45,861 nt of DNA from an uncultured Halieaceae bacterium (GCA_913057135.1 CAJXNM010000022.1:1-45861); one strand, 5' to 3'. Shown: positions 34,875-45,263, counted from the first letter of the stretch. Made by a program: numbers and translations. Notes: generated by a model from the letters alone, not told the origin.

Positions 34875-35569
34875 GTGCTAATCGAAGTCGAATCGTACTG
34901 CTGATCTCAGGACGCGGCAGTAATATGGAGGCCTTCATCCATGCCGTGAATGCAGGCAGCCTCGACGCTGAGATTGCAGGTGTCATCGCTAATCGCCCCG
35001 ATGCCCTCGGCATAGAAACCGCAGCCGCCCACGGGCTGCATACTGATATTGTCGATCACAAACAGTACCCCCACCGCGAGGCCTTCGATACCGAACTGGC
35101 GATGACGGTCCAAACCTTAGAGCCCGATCTCGTGGTACTAGCCGGATTTATGCGCATACTCAGCCCAGTATTTGTCGAGCCGTTTGCCGGCCGGCTGCTC
35201 AATATCCATCCGTCACTGCTACCCAAATATCCGGGTTTAAACACTCACCAACGTGCCATCGACAATGGCGATACCGAAGCGGGTGCCACCGTGCACTATG
35301 TGACCACAGAGCTTGACGGTGGTCCTGCAATACTTCAAGCGCGGGTGCCAATTGTGGCCGGTGATAGCGCCGAGAGTCTTGCCCAGCGCATCCTGCCATT
35401 GGAGCATCAGATTTATCCCGCCGCTGCTCAGTTACACATAAGCGGTAAGCTGAGATTAGTCGATGGTCGCTGTGCCTTGGGGCATGAGCTACTGCCTGAT
35501 GGGGGCTTGCTCTGGCCACTTAATACCGACAATGACCAGGCGTTACGCGACCTACGGGAGTCTTCATGA
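34871..35569 (+). CDS. purN: Phosphoribosylglycinamide formyltransferase
   Basis: PurN formylates GAR using 10-formyl-THF. The N-terminal [13 protein letters not shown] holds the GAR-binding loop. The catalytic Asn-His-Asp are in [14 protein letters not shown] and the [11 protein letters not shown] loop. At 232 aa it is about 20 residues longer than E. coli PurN because of a C-terminal tail ([14 protein letters not shown]). It overlaps purM and the DUF3108 gene by ATGA on both sides. Confidence 0.95.
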   Translation: MSANRSRIVLLISGRGSNMEAFIHAVNAGSLDAEIAGVIANRPDALGIETAAAHGLHTDIVDHKQYPHREAFDTELAMTVQTLEPDLVVLAGFMRILSPVFVEPFAGRLLNIHPSLLPKYPGLNTHQRAIDNGDTEAGATVHYVTTELDGGPAILQARVPIVAGDSAESLAQRILPLEHQIYPAAAQLHISGKLRLVDGRCALGHELLPDGGLLWPLNTDNDQALRDLRESS

Positions 35570-36291
35570 AGCCCCTGCTGGCGGCAGCGTTGTTGCTCGC
35601 CAGCCCCCTGGCGGCTGCGCTGGACACAAACACAGCCGATTCAGAGCCACTCATCACCCTGGTCCCTTATGTGGCCGAGTACGACACCACAGCAATGGGA
35701 CTGAGCATGGTGCTGCACCGCTCCCTAGAGAGCACCGACAATGGCTGGTTACTCCGCAACAAAGGCTCGGTGCTCATCGCAAGCCTAAGCGAACAAGCGC
35801 GCTTCAGCTTTGATGGCAACCGCATCCTCGGTCAGCACTTCGAATATCGCCTGAAAGGCTTAGTCAACCGCCGTCGCGAAGTGCAGTTCGACCCAGCCCT
35901 TGGGGTCATTAAGAGTCTGCGCAAGAAACAGTGGAGCGAGCACCCATGGCAGCCCCATATTCTCGACCGATTAAGCCAGCAAGAGCAGCTGCGTATCGAT
36001 TTACTTCGCGCCAATAACCCGCCCAAGACCCTGAGCTTTGATGTGGTTGATGGGGACCGCGTCAAGACACGGACGCTAGTGCTAGTGGGCACCGAAGAAA
36101 TTGCTGTTCCCGCCGGTCATTTCACAACAGTCCATTACCAACAGGTTCACGAGAACTCTGACGATCGCGCTTCCGATATCTGGCTAGCCCCCGCCCTCGA
36201 CTACCTGATGGTACGCACGCTGCATGTGGAGGACGGTAGTGAGGTCAGCATCGAGCTGCGATCGACCACCCTACAAACCCACAGCGACTAG
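35566..36291 (+). CDS. DUF3108 periplasmic protein
   Basis: A 241-aa protein with a signal peptide ([17 protein letters not shown]). The mature part begins [20 protein letters not shown] and has beta-rich sequence. [15 protein letters not shown] and the closing [15 protein letters not shown] are typical of DUF3108. Function is unknown. It is coupled to purN (ATGA), as in Pseudomonas, and its last 4 bases overlap dcd on the other strand. Confidence 0.82.
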   Translation: MKPLLAAALLLASPLAAALDTNTADSEPLITLVPYVAEYDTTAMGLSMVLHRSLESTDNGWLLRNKGSVLIASLSEQARFSFDGNRILGQHFEYRLKGLVNRRREVQFDPALGVIKSLRKKQWSEHPWQPHILDRLSQQEQLRIDLLRANNPPKTLSFDVVDGDRVKTRTLVLVGTEEIAVPAGHFTTVHYQQVHENSDDRASDIWLAPALDYLMVRTLHVEDGSEVSIELRSTTLQTHSD

Positions 36292-36854
36292 GCCTTTGGT
36301 AACGTGACGCCGCGCTGCCCCTGATACTTACCGCCACGATCCGCATAACTGGTTTCGCAGATCTCATCGCTCTCAAAGAACAACATCTGCGCTACGCCCT
36401 CGTTGGCATAAATTCTAGCGGGCAAGGTGGTGGTATTGGAAAACTCTAAGGTGACGTGCCCCTCCCACTCGGGCTCCAAGGGCGTCACGTTCACAATGAT
36501 GCCACAGCGTGCATAGGTGGACTTACCCAGACACACAGTTAACACATTGCGGGGAATGCGAAAGTATTCCACCGTCGACGCCAAGGCAAAGGAATTGGGC
36601 GGGATCACACAGACGTCGCTTTCCACATGGACAAAGCTGTTTTCGTCGAAATTCTTCGGGTCAACCGTGGCTGAGTTGATGTTAGTGAATACTTTAAATT
36701 CACGGGAGCAGCGAACATCGTAGCCATAGCTTGAGGTGCCGTAGGATATGAGGCGTCGATCGCCGTCCGCCCGGACTTGACCGGGCTCGAAGGGATCAAT
36801 CATGCCTTTCTCTTGCGCCATTTGGCGAATCCAACGATCGGATTTTATGCTCAC
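36288..36854 (-). CDS. dcd: dCTP deaminase
   Basis: Dcd deaminates dCTP to dUTP, the main source of dUMP for dTMP in Proteobacteria. The 188-aa protein has the trimeric dUTPase-like fold. Key sequences are [14 protein letters not shown], the catalytic region [20 protein letters not shown] with its Glu, and the C-terminal [23 protein letters not shown] lies upstream of ATG 36854. It is 52 bases downstream of apbC on the same strand, as in Pseudomonas. Confidence 0.96.
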   Translation of the reverse strand: MSIKSDRWIRQMAQEKGMIDPFEPGQVRADGDRRLISYGTSSYGYDVRCSREFKVFTNINSATVDPKNFDENSFVHVESDVCVIPPNSFALASTVEYFRIPRNVLTVCLGKSTYARCGIIVNVTPLEPEWEGHVTLEFSNTTTLPARIYANEGVAQMLFFESDEICETSYADRGGKYQGQRGVTLPKA

Positions 36855-36906
36855 ACGCTCTCCTTATGGGGTTGTGACTACAACGCATTCATTCGTGATT
36901 AGCGGG

Positions 36907-37713
36907 TCAATCATCACCCATGGTAATGACCGGCGCCGCTTCGGGTTGGGTGTGCTGTAACGCCGACCACAGGCTATCGGCCGCAGTCATAAAGGACTGG
37001 GCAGCCGCTGATTCGGGCGCACCGTGTACCAGCGGCATCCCCTGATCGGCGGCTTCGCGCACAGCCAGGGACAAGGGTAAACTGGCCAATACCGCCACTC
37101 CGTACTGCTGTGCCAATAATCGGCCACCATCGGCACCAAAAATAGCTTCCTCATGGCCGCAAGCGCTGCAAACATGGACCGCCATATTCTCGACAATGCC
37201 CAAAATAGGCACCTGAACCTTGGCGAACATCTCAATGCCTTTGCGGGCGTCGAGCAGTGCAATGTCTTGGGGAGTAGTGACAATCACCGCACCTGCAATG
37301 GCCGCTTTTTGGGTAAGGGTCAATTGAATATCACCGGTTCCGGGAGGCATATCGACCAGTAAAATGTCGAGCTCACCCCACAGAGTCTGCTCAAGCATCT
37401 GCTGCAGCGCACCGCTCGCCATGGGTCCACGCCATACCATGGGCGTACGTTCAGTCGTGAGATAACCCATGGACATAGACTTGATGCCATGCGCCTCGAT
37501 GGGCAGCAAATAGCGCTCATCTTGCTGTCCAGGGCGGACATCTTCGGCTATACCCAACATGCGCTGTTGGCTCGGGCCGTAAATATCCGCATCGAGTAAA
37601 CCCACCGCCAAACCTTGTTTACTGAGGGCCGCAGCCAAATTCATGGTCACTGTCGATTTGCCCACGCCACCCTTGCCAGAGGCGACCGCAACAATATGTT
37701 TGGGTTTTGACAC
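36907..37713 (-). CDS. apbC: Iron-sulfur cluster carrier ApbC/Mrp, short form
   Basis: A P-loop ATPase that binds and passes on Fe-S clusters. The deviant Walker A is SGKGGVGKSTVTMNLA (near residues 13-28). DADIYGPSQ, LLVDMPPGTGD, and the cluster-binding C-x2-C in HVCSACGHEE are present. It lacks the N-terminal DUF59 (MIP18-like) domain of about 100 residues that E. coli Mrp (369 aa) carries. GTG 37713 has GAGGA 7 bases upstream and is preferred to GTG 37719, whose spacing is too short. It is divergent from metG, as mrp is in E. coli. Confidence 0.92.
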   Translation of the reverse strand: MSKPKHIVAVASGKGGVGKSTVTMNLAAALSKQGLAVGLLDADIYGPSQQRMLGIAEDVRPGQQDERYLLPIEAHGIKSMSMGYLTTERTPMVWRGPMASGALQQMLEQTLWGELDILLVDMPPGTGDIQLTLTQKAAIAGAVIVTTPQDIALLDARKGIEMFAKVQVPILGIVENMAVHVCSACGHEEAIFGADGGRLLAQQYGVAVLASLPLSLAVREAADQGMPLVHGAPESAAAQSFMTAADSLWSALQHTQPEAAPVITMGDD

Positions 37714-37753
37714 TAACACTTCCTCTTTTGCCTTTCAGGTAGGGGACCTTGAC

Positions 37754-37804
37754 CAAACCGCGGAGGGCTATGGCAAACCGCGTGGGGACCAGTCCAAACC
37801 ACAC
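37754..37804. repeat. Three phased direct repeats upstream of apbC
   Basis: CAAACC occurs three times (at 37754, 37774 and 37795) with 20- and 21-base periods, each followed by a C/G/A-rich segment. The first two share CAAACCGCG. The period is about two DNA turns, so a protein could bind one face. The cluster lies 40-90 bases upstream of apbC, within the 239-base divergent gap to metG. The rest of that gap shows only the metG ribosome site (AGGA). Confidence 0.4.
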
Positions 37805-37952
37805 AGTATACCGCCCTGTTAAGGTTCGGGACATGAAACCCAGCGCGCTATCCGTTAGACTCGCGCGCCAGATCAACCACGTGGGTTACGTCAGCCTCAC
37901 TTTTGGCGCATAGCCCCCGCTGTCCACTATTGATACCACAGGATTTCGCGCT

Positions 37953-39596
37953 ATGGCCTCTGACTTTCGCACCATTTTAGTCACATCTGCACTGCCCTAT
38001 GCCAATGGCGCGCTGCATCTTGGTCATATGTTAGAGCAGGTGCAAACCGACATCTGGGTACGCTTTCAACGCTCACGGGGCAATCACTGCCTCTATCTGT
38101 GCGCCGATGACGCCCATGGCACCGCCATTATGTTGTCGGCAGAAAAAGCGGGCATCACGCCAGAGCAGCAAATCGCCCGGGTGAAGGCCGAGCATCTCGA
38201 GGACTCTACGGGTTTCTTGATTAAGTTCGACAACTACCACAGCACCCACTCACCGGAGAACCAATACTGGTCAGAGCATATCTTTGGTCAGCTCCAGGAA
38301 GCAGGGCACATTGGGGTTCGGGAAATCACCCAGGCGTACGACGCGTCTAAAGGTTTGTTTTTAGCTGATCGCTTCATCAAAGGTAGCTGCCCGAAGTGCA
38401 AAAGCCCTGATCAGTACGGCGATAACTGTGAAGCCTGCGGCGCCACCTATACACCCGCGGATTTAATCGATCCCGTCTCAGCCCTGTCCGGTACCACACC
38501 CGTCGACAAGGCCTCAGACCACATCTTCTTTGAGCTCGATCACTTCGGGGAACTGCTCAAAACCTGGACCAACAGTGGCAGCCTACAGCCGGCCATCCGA
38601 AATAAGTTGCAAGAGTGGATCGATGCGGGGCTACAAGCTTGGGATATTAGCCGTGATGCACCCTATTTCGGCTTTGAAATACCGGGCTTCCCCAATAAGT
38701 ATTTCTACGTCTGGCTGGATGCACCCATCGGCTACATTGCCAGCTGTCAGAATTACTGTGAGCGCGAGGGTGAAGATTTCAACCAATACTGGCTGCCCGG
38801 GGGCGACACCGAGCTCTACCATTTCATTGGCAAAGACATTGTGAATTTCCATGGCTTGTTCTGGCCTGCCATGCTTCACAGCGCCGGTTTACGCATGCCC
38901 AATGCCATCTATGCACACGGTTTCCTGACCGTCGATGGCACAAAAATGTCCAAGAGTCGCGGCACATTTATTATGGCCAAGACCTACCTGGAACACTTAG
39001 ACCCTGAATATCTGCGCTATTACTTCGCGGCCAAGCTCTCGTCGGGGGTTGATGACATTGATCTCAATCTGACCGACTTCGTGCAACGGGTGAATTCGGA
39101 TCTCATCGGTAAAGTTGTCAACATCGCCAGCCGCTGTGCGGGTTTTTTGCGCAAGAAATTTGATAACACCCTCAGCGCCACTTGCAGCGAGCCCGAGCTT
39201 GTTCAACATTTTATTGCGGCGGGGGAACCCCTAGCAGCCCTGTACGAAGCCCGCGAATTCAATAGGGCTATGCGCGACATCATCGCGCTCGCTGACAGAG
39301 CTAATCAGTACATCGACGACAAAAAGCCCTGGGCCATGGCCAAAGAAGAGGGCCGTGAACAGGAAGTGCACGAGGTGTGTTCTGTCGGCATCAACCTGTT
39401 CCGAGCCTTAATGACGTACCTAAAACCCGTGTTACCTGCCATGGCCGCTCGCAGTGAAAACTTCTTACAAGTGAGCCTAGATTGGCATGCGCTGGAGGGA
39501 CCTCTACTACAGCACGAACTGCAGCCCTTTGAACCTCTGCTACAACGTGTGGATCCCGCTGCGGTTGAGGCGATGGTTGAGGCCAGTAAGGCTTAA
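37953..39596 (+). CDS. metG: Methionyl-tRNA synthetase without the C-terminal tRNA-binding domain
   Basis: MetG charges tRNA-Met. The class I motifs are [12 protein letters not shown] (HIGH-type, residues 15-26) and KMSKSRG near residue 332. The zinc knuckle C-x2-C-x9-C-x2-C lies around 145-161. The anticodon-binding alpha-bundle ends near residue 547. E. coli MetG is 677 aa with a C-terminal EMAPII-like dimerisation domain; here the gene stops cleanly, and only 83 noncoding bases follow before rsxA. No remnant of that domain is seen in any frame, so the short form looks natural rather than frameshifted. The artificial monomeric E. coli enzyme is about the same length. Confidence 0.95.
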   Translation: MASDFRTILVTSALPYANGALHLGHMLEQVQTDIWVRFQRSRGNHCLYLCADDAHGTAIMLSAEKAGITPEQQIARVKAEHLEDSTGFLIKFDNYHSTHSPENQYWSEHIFGQLQEAGHIGVREITQAYDASKGLFLADRFIKGSCPKCKSPDQYGDNCEACGATYTPADLIDPVSALSGTTPVDKASDHIFFELDHFGELLKTWTNSGSLQPAIRNKLQEWIDAGLQAWDISRDAPYFGFEIPGFPNKYFYVWLDAPIGYIASCQNYCEREGEDFNQYWLPGGDTELYHFIGKDIVNFHGLFWPAMLHSAGLRMPNAIYAHGFLTVDGTKMSKSRGTFIMAKTYLEHLDPEYLRYYFAAKLSSGVDDIDLNLTDFVQRVNSDLIGKVVNIASRCAGFLRKKFDNTLSATCSEPELVQHFIAAGEPLAALYEAREFNRAMRDIIALADRANQYIDDKKPWAMAKEEGREQEVHEVCSVGINLFRALMTYLKPVLPAMAARSENFLQVSLDWHALEGPLLQHELQPFEPLLQRVDPAAVEAMVEASKA

Positions 39597-39614
39597 CACC
39601 ATAACCAGAAAGCA

Positions 39615-39644
39615 TTGTTGGCCGACGCGCTAATTCCTTACAAT
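39615..39644 (+). promoter_or_regulatory. Candidate promoter of the rsx operon
   Basis: TTGTTG (39615-39620) and TACAAT (39639-39644) with an 18-base spacer lie 36 bases ahead of rsxA. The -10 matches five of six consensus positions. This would make rsxABCDGE a unit separate from metG. Confidence 0.5.
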
Positions 39645-39679
39645 AGGGGGCTTTTCGCGGGGACTCCGATCATTTAACA

Positions 39680-40258
39680 ATGCTTGCCGATTACGCTCTA
39701 CTGCTCGTTGGCGCAGTGCTGGTCAACAACTTCGTACTGGTACAGTTCTTAGGGCTGTGCCCCTTTATGGGCGTCTCCAACAAACTCGAGACAGCACTGG
39801 GGATGTCAGCCGCCACCACCTTTGTGCTGACACTGGCGTCGGTGTGCAGCTATCTCACCTACAACTTCCTGCTTGAGCCCCTAGATCTCACCTATCTCCG
39901 CACCATCAGTTTTATTCTTGTGATCGCGGTCGTCGTGCAATTCACCGAGATGGTGGTACGCAAATCGAGCCCGCTATTACATCGGGTGCTTGGGGTGTAC
40001 TTGCCACTCATTACCACTAACTGCGCGGTATTGGGGGTTGCGTTGCTCAACATTAACCGCGCCCATAGCTTCATGCAGTCACTGTTTTATGGCTTTGGCG
40101 CGGCAGTTGGCTTCTCGCTGGTGCTGGTGTTATTCGCCGCTATGCGTGAGCGGCTTGCGGTGGCCGATGTCCCCGAGCCCTTTCAGGGGGCAGCCATTGG
40201 CATGATTACCGCGGGCCTCGCCTCGATGGCGTTCATGGGTTTTGCGGGGCTGGTGTAA
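39680..40258 (+). CDS. rsxA: Electron transport complex subunit RsxA/RnfA
   Basis: One of two homologous six-helix membrane subunits of the Rnf/Rsx ion-translocating ferredoxin:NAD oxidoreductase. [20 protein letters not shown] near the N-terminus and [17 protein letters not shown] in the middle each carry the conserved Cys that binds the intramembrane 2Fe-2S cluster. It is 192 aa, with a TAATG overlap to rsxB. In E. coli Rsx keeps SoxR reduced; elsewhere Rnf couples electron flow to Na+ or H+. Confidence 0.95.
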   Translation: MLADYALLLVGAVLVNNFVLVQFLGLCPFMGVSNKLETALGMSAATTFVLTLASVCSYLTYNFLLEPLDLTYLRTISFILVIAVVVQFTEMVVRKSSPLLHRVLGVYLPLITTNCAVLGVALLNINRAHSFMQSLFYGFGAAVGFSLVLVLFAAMRERLAVADVPEPFQGAAIGMITAGLASMAFMGFAGLV

Positions 40259-40869
40259 TGCTGGCGGCCATCAGCGATCAACCCTTAGTGGCAGCGCTAC
40301 TGACGCTACTCGCTCTGGGCACTGTGTTTGGTGCTGTATTGGGCTTTGCGTCAGTCCGTTTTCGCACGGAAGGCAATCCGCTGGCCGATCAAATCAATTC
40401 CATTCTGCCCCAAACCCAGTGCGGTCAATGCGGTTACCCGGGCTGCCGACCCTATGCGGAGGCCATAGCCAACGGCGACAACATCAACAAATGCCCGCCC
40501 GGCGGTCAGGAAACGATCGACGCCCTGGCCGATTTACTCGATGTTGAAGCCGAACCCCTCGATGCTGCACACGGTGTCGAGAAAGAATCCATGGTGGCCT
40601 ACATACGCGAAGACGAGTGCATTGGCTGTACCAAATGCATCCAAGCGTGCCCCGTCGACGCCATACTGGGGGCTGCGAAGCAGATGCACACGGTTATTGC
40701 CAATGAATGCACAGGCTGTGATCTGTGCGTTGAACCCTGCCCCGTGGATTGCATTGACATGGTGCCACGCAAAACAGGCCTCGCCGCCTGGCACTGGCCA
40801 CTACCCGACGATGACCGACCTCTGATCATTGCTACCGATGCGCCGGCATCCAAACGGGAAGCGGCATGA
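40258..40869 (+). CDS. rsxB: Electron transport complex iron-sulfur subunit RsxB/RnfB
   Basis: The multi-cluster ferredoxin-like subunit, 203 aa. After a membrane helix (about 10-30), a 4Fe-4S motif C-x2-C-x4-C ([16 protein letters not shown]) appears near residue 60. Two ferredoxin clusters follow: [12 protein letters not shown] and [12 protein letters not shown]. It passes electrons between the soluble donor and the membrane core. It overlaps rsxC by ATGA. Confidence 0.95.
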   Translation: MLAAISDQPLVAALLTLLALGTVFGAVLGFASVRFRTEGNPLADQINSILPQTQCGQCGYPGCRPYAEAIANGDNINKCPPGGQETIDALADLLDVEAEPLDAAHGVEKESMVAYIREDECIGCTKCIQACPVDAILGAAKQMHTVIANECTGCDLCVEPCPVDCIDMVPRKTGLAAWHWPLPDDDRPLIIATDAPASKREAA

Positions 40870-42434
40870 GACGGGTATACGGTATTCACGGTGGCATTCA
40901 CCCACCGGAAGAAAAAGGTTTATCCAACCCGGGCACGGTGGTGGATGCGGGCTTACCCGAAAAGCTTGTGCTGCCCCTGTCACAGCACATCGGTGCCCCC
41001 GCGAAAGCAGCGGTGGCGGTGGGGGATCATGTCCTCGGGGGGCAGTGCCTTGCATCGGCGGTCGGCGCCGTTAGCGCATCGGTGCATGCCCCCACCTCGG
41101 GTATTGTCACAGCTATCGAGCCGCGTCCGGTTCCTCACCCCTCGGGTATTGATAATCTGTGTATCGAAATTAGCTGTGACGGCCGCGACCAGTGGGTTGA
41201 TCTGGAAGCCATCGATGACTACCGGCAGTTTACGCCCCACGAGCTGGTTGAACGCGTCAAAAAAGCCGGGATCGCCGGTATGGGTGGTGCCGGCTTTCCC
41301 ACAGCTACCAAGCTTCTGGCGCGGGATCGCTACGCCATCGATACCCTCATTATCAACGGCACCGAGTGTGAGCCCTATATCACTGCAGACGATACGCTCA
41401 TGCAAACCGCCGCTGAAGCCATCGTCGAAGGGGCCGAGATTCTCGCTTACATCGTTGGCGCTTCGACCGTCATTTTTGGTGTCGAGGACAATAAACCGGA
41501 TGCATTGCAGGCGCTACAACAGGCGGTTAACGCCCGAGCCAATGGCCAAAGTGATCACCAGTTAGAGGTGGTTAGCTTTCCCACCAAGTATCCATCGGGG
41601 GGCGAGAAACAGCTCATTGAAATTCTCACAGGACAGCAGGTGCCCAGCGGTGGTTTACCCGCCGACCTAGGTATTGTGTGTCAAAACCCCGGCACCGCTG
41701 TTGCGGTGGGCGATGCGGTACTAAAGGGCCGACCTCTGGTCGATCGCATTGTTACCCTCACCGGACGCGCACTGGGCAAGCCAGCCAATTATCGCGCCCG
41801 CCTCGGTACGCCCATCGCCCACTTGCTGGCCTTAAGTGAGTTTAATCCCAGCGATAACGAGCGTCTTATCCATGGCGGTCCCATGATGGGTTTTGCCCTG
41901 GGTACCGATGCTGCACCAGTGATTAAAACGACGAATTGTGTGCTGGTGCCCACCCGAGACGAACTGCCGGTACCACCAGCCGCCCAGGCCTGTATCCGCT
42001 GTGGACTTTGTGCAGAGGCCTGCCCCGCCGAGCTGCTACCACAGCAGCTGTATTGGTACGCCCGCGCAAAAGATCACGAACAGTTAGAGCGACATAACCT
42101 GTTCGATTGCATTGAGTGCGGCGCCTGCTCCTGGGTGTGTCCAAGTAATATCCCCCTAGTGCAGTACTACCGCGCAGCTAAAGGGACGATACAAGAAGCC
42201 AAGGAAGACAAGCTGCGCTCCGACAGAGCCCGGGAACGGTTTGAGGCGCGACAAGAACGGGTGGCCAAAGAGGCGGCGGAAAAAGAAGCCAAGCGAGCTG
42301 CACGCAAGGCGGCGGCACAAAAAAAGGCGTCGGAGTCCACTGACGAAGACCCGGTACAAGCGGCCATAGCCCGCGCTAAAGCCCGCAAAGCGCAAATGAC
42401 AGCGGACACTAAACAGGACACCCCCGAGCCATGA
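40866..42434 (+). CDS. rsxC: Electron transport complex subunit RsxC/RnfC, short C-terminal tail
   Basis: The peripheral NADH-side subunit. [12 protein letters not shown] opens the protein. The Rossmann/FMN region has [13 protein letters not shown] and [14 protein letters not shown], and [16 protein letters not shown] follows. Two 4Fe-4S motifs are [12 protein letters not shown] and [12 protein letters not shown]. The charged Ala/Lys/Arg tail (from about residue 450) has one copy of the [15 protein letters not shown] repeat. This gives 522 aa, whereas E. coli RsxC carries several repeats and reaches 740 aa. It overlaps rsxD by ATGA. Confidence 0.95.
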   Translation: MRRVYGIHGGIHPPEEKGLSNPGTVVDAGLPEKLVLPLSQHIGAPAKAAVAVGDHVLGGQCLASAVGAVSASVHAPTSGIVTAIEPRPVPHPSGIDNLCIEISCDGRDQWVDLEAIDDYRQFTPHELVERVKKAGIAGMGGAGFPTATKLLARDRYAIDTLIINGTECEPYITADDTLMQTAAEAIVEGAEILAYIVGASTVIFGVEDNKPDALQALQQAVNARANGQSDHQLEVVSFPTKYPSGGEKQLIEILTGQQVPSGGLPADLGIVCQNPGTAVAVGDAVLKGRPLVDRIVTLTGRALGKPANYRARLGTPIAHLLALSEFNPSDNERLIHGGPMMGFALGTDAAPVIKTTNCVLVPTRDELPVPPAAQACIRCGLCAEACPAELLPQQLYWYARAKDHEQLERHNLFDCIECGACSWVCPSNIPLVQYYRAAKGTIQEAKEDKLRSDRARERFEARQERVAKEAAEKEAKRAARKAAAQKKASESTDEDPVQAAIARAKARKAQMTADTKQDTPEP

Positions 42435-43456
42435 GCTGGTTGCGTATCACATCCCCCCATGGCCATGGCCCTCTGTCGACGCAACGGGTCATGCAGTTGG
42501 TGTTACTGGCCACCCTACCGGGTGTTGTTGCACAAACCTGGTTCTTTGGCCCCGGCACACTCGTGAATATCGTGGTCGGAGGTGCATTGGCTCTGGGCTT
42601 TGAGTGGCTAGCGGTATCGCTCCGGGGGCGAGAGCCCAGGGCCGCCCTCGAGGATTTCAGTGTGCTCGTCACCTCGACCCTATTGTGCATCGCCCTGCCA
42701 CCTTACAGCCCCTGGTGGTTATTGGTGGTAGGCATTGCAAGCTCGGTACTGTTAGGGAAACACCTGTTCGGTGGCCTGGGCTACAACCCGTTCAACCCAG
42801 CCATGGTGGGATATGTGGTGCTGCTCATCTCATTTCCTTTGCAGATGTCCAGCTGGGCGGCACCCCGTGGCCTAACGACACCACCGGGGCTAACTGACGC
42901 CCTAAGCGCCCTGCTGGGGACCCCTCTTGCCGACGGACTGACCAGTGCGACGCCACTGGATATATTGCGCCAAAACAAGGGGCTGCTCATGGAAGACCTG
43001 TACGCCACGACACCCCAGTTCGGTCGATGGGCAGGGATCGGTTGGGAATGGGTGAATATTGGCTTTTTAATCGGTGGTCTCTGGCTGCTGTATCAACGGG
43101 TGTTCACTTGGCATGCCCCCGTCGCAATGTTAGCGGGGCTTGGACTCGCGGCGCTGATTGGCTACGACGGGGGCAGTTCCATTAGTGGTGGCTCACCGCT
43201 ACTGCATTGGCTCAGTGGTGCCACCATGTTTGGAGCATTCTTCATCATCACCGATCCGGTGAGCTCCGCCACCTCGAACCGTGGTCGGCTACTGTTCGGT
43301 GCGTTGATAGGCATTGTCATCTACCTGATTCGCACCCAGGGTAACTACCCCGATGCGGTGGCCTTCGCGGTATTGATATTGAACTTTGCAGCGCCTCTCA
43401 TCGATCAATACACCGTACCGAGAGCCTATGGCCACAACCGGCGGGAGGACCCATGA
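42431..43456 (+). CDS. rsxD: Electron transport complex subunit RsxD/RnfD
   Basis: A 341-aa membrane subunit, related to NqrB, with about nine helices. FMN is linked through a phosphoester to Thr in the LSGATMFGAFFIITDP motif (near residue 260). GLGYNPFNPAMVGYVVL is the conserved region. It overlaps rsxG by ATGA. Confidence 0.94.
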   Translation: MSWLRITSPHGHGPLSTQRVMQLVLLATLPGVVAQTWFFGPGTLVNIVVGGALALGFEWLAVSLRGREPRAALEDFSVLVTSTLLCIALPPYSPWWLLVVGIASSVLLGKHLFGGLGYNPFNPAMVGYVVLLISFPLQMSSWAAPRGLTTPPGLTDALSALLGTPLADGLTSATPLDILRQNKGLLMEDLYATTPQFGRWAGIGWEWVNIGFLIGGLWLLYQRVFTWHAPVAMLAGLGLAALIGYDGGSSISGGSPLLHWLSGATMFGAFFIITDPVSSATSNRGRLLFGALIGIVIYLIRTQGNYPDAVAFAVLILNFAAPLIDQYTVPRAYGHNRREDP

Positions 43457-44130
43457 GTCTGTTCGGCGCCGTATCACGTAACAGCCTTTTGCTGGGACTA
43501 TTCGCAGCCGTCACCACAGGGCTTATCGCCATCACCTTCTTGGGCACTCGGGACGACATCCTGGCAGCGGAGCGGGCCGCAGAGGCGCGACAGCTCCTGG
43601 AGATTTTCCCCAGGGAAACCCACGACAACGATATGGTTGATGACCGCTTTGAACTCGCGGCTAACACACCCCTGCTGGGCATCAAAACCGCAGGACATGG
43701 CTACCGGGTTAGGCAGGGCAATAAGGTTATCGGGATTATCCTTCCCGCAACCGCAAGGGATGGTTATTCAGGGGATATTCGCCTACTGGTGGGGGTTAGC
43801 GCTGAAGGGCAAGTAGCGGGGGTCAGAGTGGTCGCCCACAAGGAAACGCCAGGGTTAGGCGATGCCATTGACCTTCGCAAGTCACCTTGGGTGCTAGACT
43901 TCAACGGCCGCTCTCTCACGGACCCTCTGCCGAGTGCCTGGGGTGTTGCCAAAGATGGCGGTGTCTTTGACCAGTTTACCGGCGCTACCATTACACCCAG
44001 GGCGGTGGTCAATGCCACCCGCAAAGTCCTTGAATACGTTGAACGCCATGAACAGGCGCTGTTTCAACGCAGCGCTGCGCAAACATCGGAGCAACCCTCT
44101 GCCCAAACCACGGGAGACAGTGCCTCATGA
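43453..44130 (+). CDS. rsxG: Electron transport complex subunit RsxG/RnfG
   Basis: A single-pass membrane subunit, 225 aa, with a periplasmic FMN domain. The anchor helix is at 9-30. The covalent FMN-Thr motif is [17 protein letters not shown] near residue 175, with HKETPGLGD ahead of it as in the family. It overlaps rsxE by ATGA. Confidence 0.94.
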   Translation: MSLFGAVSRNSLLLGLFAAVTTGLIAITFLGTRDDILAAERAAEARQLLEIFPRETHDNDMVDDRFELAANTPLLGIKTAGHGYRVRQGNKVIGIILPATARDGYSGDIRLLVGVSAEGQVAGVRVVAHKETPGLGDAIDLRKSPWVLDFNGRSLTDPLPSAWGVAKDGGVFDQFTGATITPRAVVNATRKVLEYVERHEQALFQRSAAQTSEQPSAQTTGDSAS

Positions 44131-44840
44131 GCTCAGCCAGCTACGATACTCTGACCCGCAACGGTCTATGGAAAAACAACCCGGCGCTGGTGCAACTACT
44201 GGGACTGTGCCCGCTACTGGCGGTCACCGCTTCAGTGGTCAATGCCATGGGCCTGGCGGTGGCCACCCTGTTTGTTCTAACCACATCGAATCTGTGCGTG
44301 GCACTCATCCGCAATGTAGTCTCCGATACGGTCCGGTTACCCGCATTTGTCATGATCATCGCCGCGTCGGTAACGGCCATTGAGCTACTCATGCAAGCTT
44401 ACGCCTATGAGCTGTATCAGATACTGGGGATTTTCCTACCGCTCATCACGACAAATTGCGTCATCTTGGGTCGGGCTGATGCCTTTGCATCTAAGAATCC
44501 CCTACTACCCTCGGTCTACGATGGCTTTATTATGGGTGTTGGGTTCGGTTTGGTGCTCATTGTTCTCGGTGCAATCCGAGAGTTATTGGGCACTGGTGGG
44601 CTATTTGCCAACATGGATTTGTTATTTGGCGCGTCTGCAAAGCAATGGCACTGGGTACTCAGCAGCGACTACCAGTCGTTCCTGCTCGCCATATTGCCCC
44701 CTGGAGCGTTCATTATCACGGGCTTTCTCATCGCCGCTAAAAACCTTATTGACGCCCGCCAAGCCAAACGTGATGCAGAGCGCGCTGAGGCCGTGATACC
44801 GGGCAGCAAACGCGTACGCGTAACCGGTCAGGTCTCCTAG
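44127..44840 (+). CDS. rsxE: Electron transport complex subunit RsxE/RnfE
   Basis: The second six-helix membrane core subunit, 237 aa, paired with Rsx[21 protein letters not shown] and [20 protein letters not shown] hold the cluster-binding cysteines. The tail is charged ([10 protein letters not shown]). It ends the operon. In E. coli and Pseudomonas nth follows at this point; here an unrelated gene on the opposite strand does. Confidence 0.95.
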   Translation: MSSASYDTLTRNGLWKNNPALVQLLGLCPLLAVTASVVNAMGLAVATLFVLTTSNLCVALIRNVVSDTVRLPAFVMIIAASVTAIELLMQAYAYELYQILGIFLPLITTNCVILGRADAFASKNPLLPSVYDGFIMGVGFGLVLIVLGAIRELLGTGGLFANMDLLFGASAKQWHWVLSSDYQSFLLAILPPGAFIITGFLIAAKNLIDARQAKRDAERAEAVIPGSKRVRVTGQVS

Positions 44841-44852
44841 CGCTCGGCGCTA
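44838..44852. other. Palindrome joining two convergent stop codons
   Basis: TAGCGC-TCG-GCGCTA is a perfect 6-bp inverted repeat. Its two ends are the TAG stop of rsxE and, on the minus strand, the TAG stop of the next gene. No T run follows either way, so it is at best a weak bidirectional terminator. Confidence 0.6.
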
Positions 44853-45263
44853 ACCCGCTGCGGTATTGGCATCGCCCACCACCAGGGTGCTCAGGATGTC
44901 ATCGATGGCGGCGTCATCCATGCCTGCGTCGGCTACTTCACAAATGTATGTGATGTACAACAATACCTGCCCTGTGGCCACGTACCATTCACGAATGTGT
45001 GCGTCATCCTCCTGAAAGGTACCGCACACCCCGCTGAAAGCACCGACCGTTGCGGGAGCCCAATTGGGCACTTCGGGGGACTCACTCTGTGCCATTGAAG
45101 CCACCTCCTCGGCTGCGACCGAGCCGGTGGCTTTGCACAAGGTGGTAATTTCTAGCTCACCGACCTCATCGGTATCGACAATTCTGACGACGTCGTCATC
45201 ATTGTCGGCCCGCCACTCGGGGGGCAACAGCAGACACCAATGATCAGTTTCCAATACGTTCAT
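44850..45263 (-). CDS. Uncharacterised protein cotranscribed with rimI
   Basis: A 137-aa acidic, soluble protein without signal or membrane segment that I do not recognise. It starts WCLLLPPEWRADNDDDVVRI, then DTDEVGELEITTLCK, a beta-rich beginning. It has a central Trp/Gly region and ends with an acidic helix (DDAAIDDILSTLV). The ATGA overlap with rimI argues that it is real and co-translated. Function is unknown. Confidence 0.7.
   Translation of the reverse strand: MNVLETDHWCLLLPPEWRADNDDDVVRIVDTDEVGELEITTLCKATGSVAAEEVASMAQSESPEVPNWAPATVGAFSGVCGTFQEDDAHIREWYVATGQVLLYITYICEVADAGMDDAAIDDILSTLVVGDANTAAG

Noticed and set aside
37953-39680. Frameshift truncating metG
   Set aside because: No trace of the missing C-terminal domain in any frame of the short gap before rsxA, so the gene appears naturally short.
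40891-41565. A 224-codon open frame in another frame of rsxC
   Set aside because: Same strand as rsxC but a shifted frame; rsxC itself is intact with all family motifs.
40866-42434. Truncated rsxC
   Set aside because: All catalytic and cluster motifs are present; only the variable Ala/Lys repeat tail is shorter than in E. coli.
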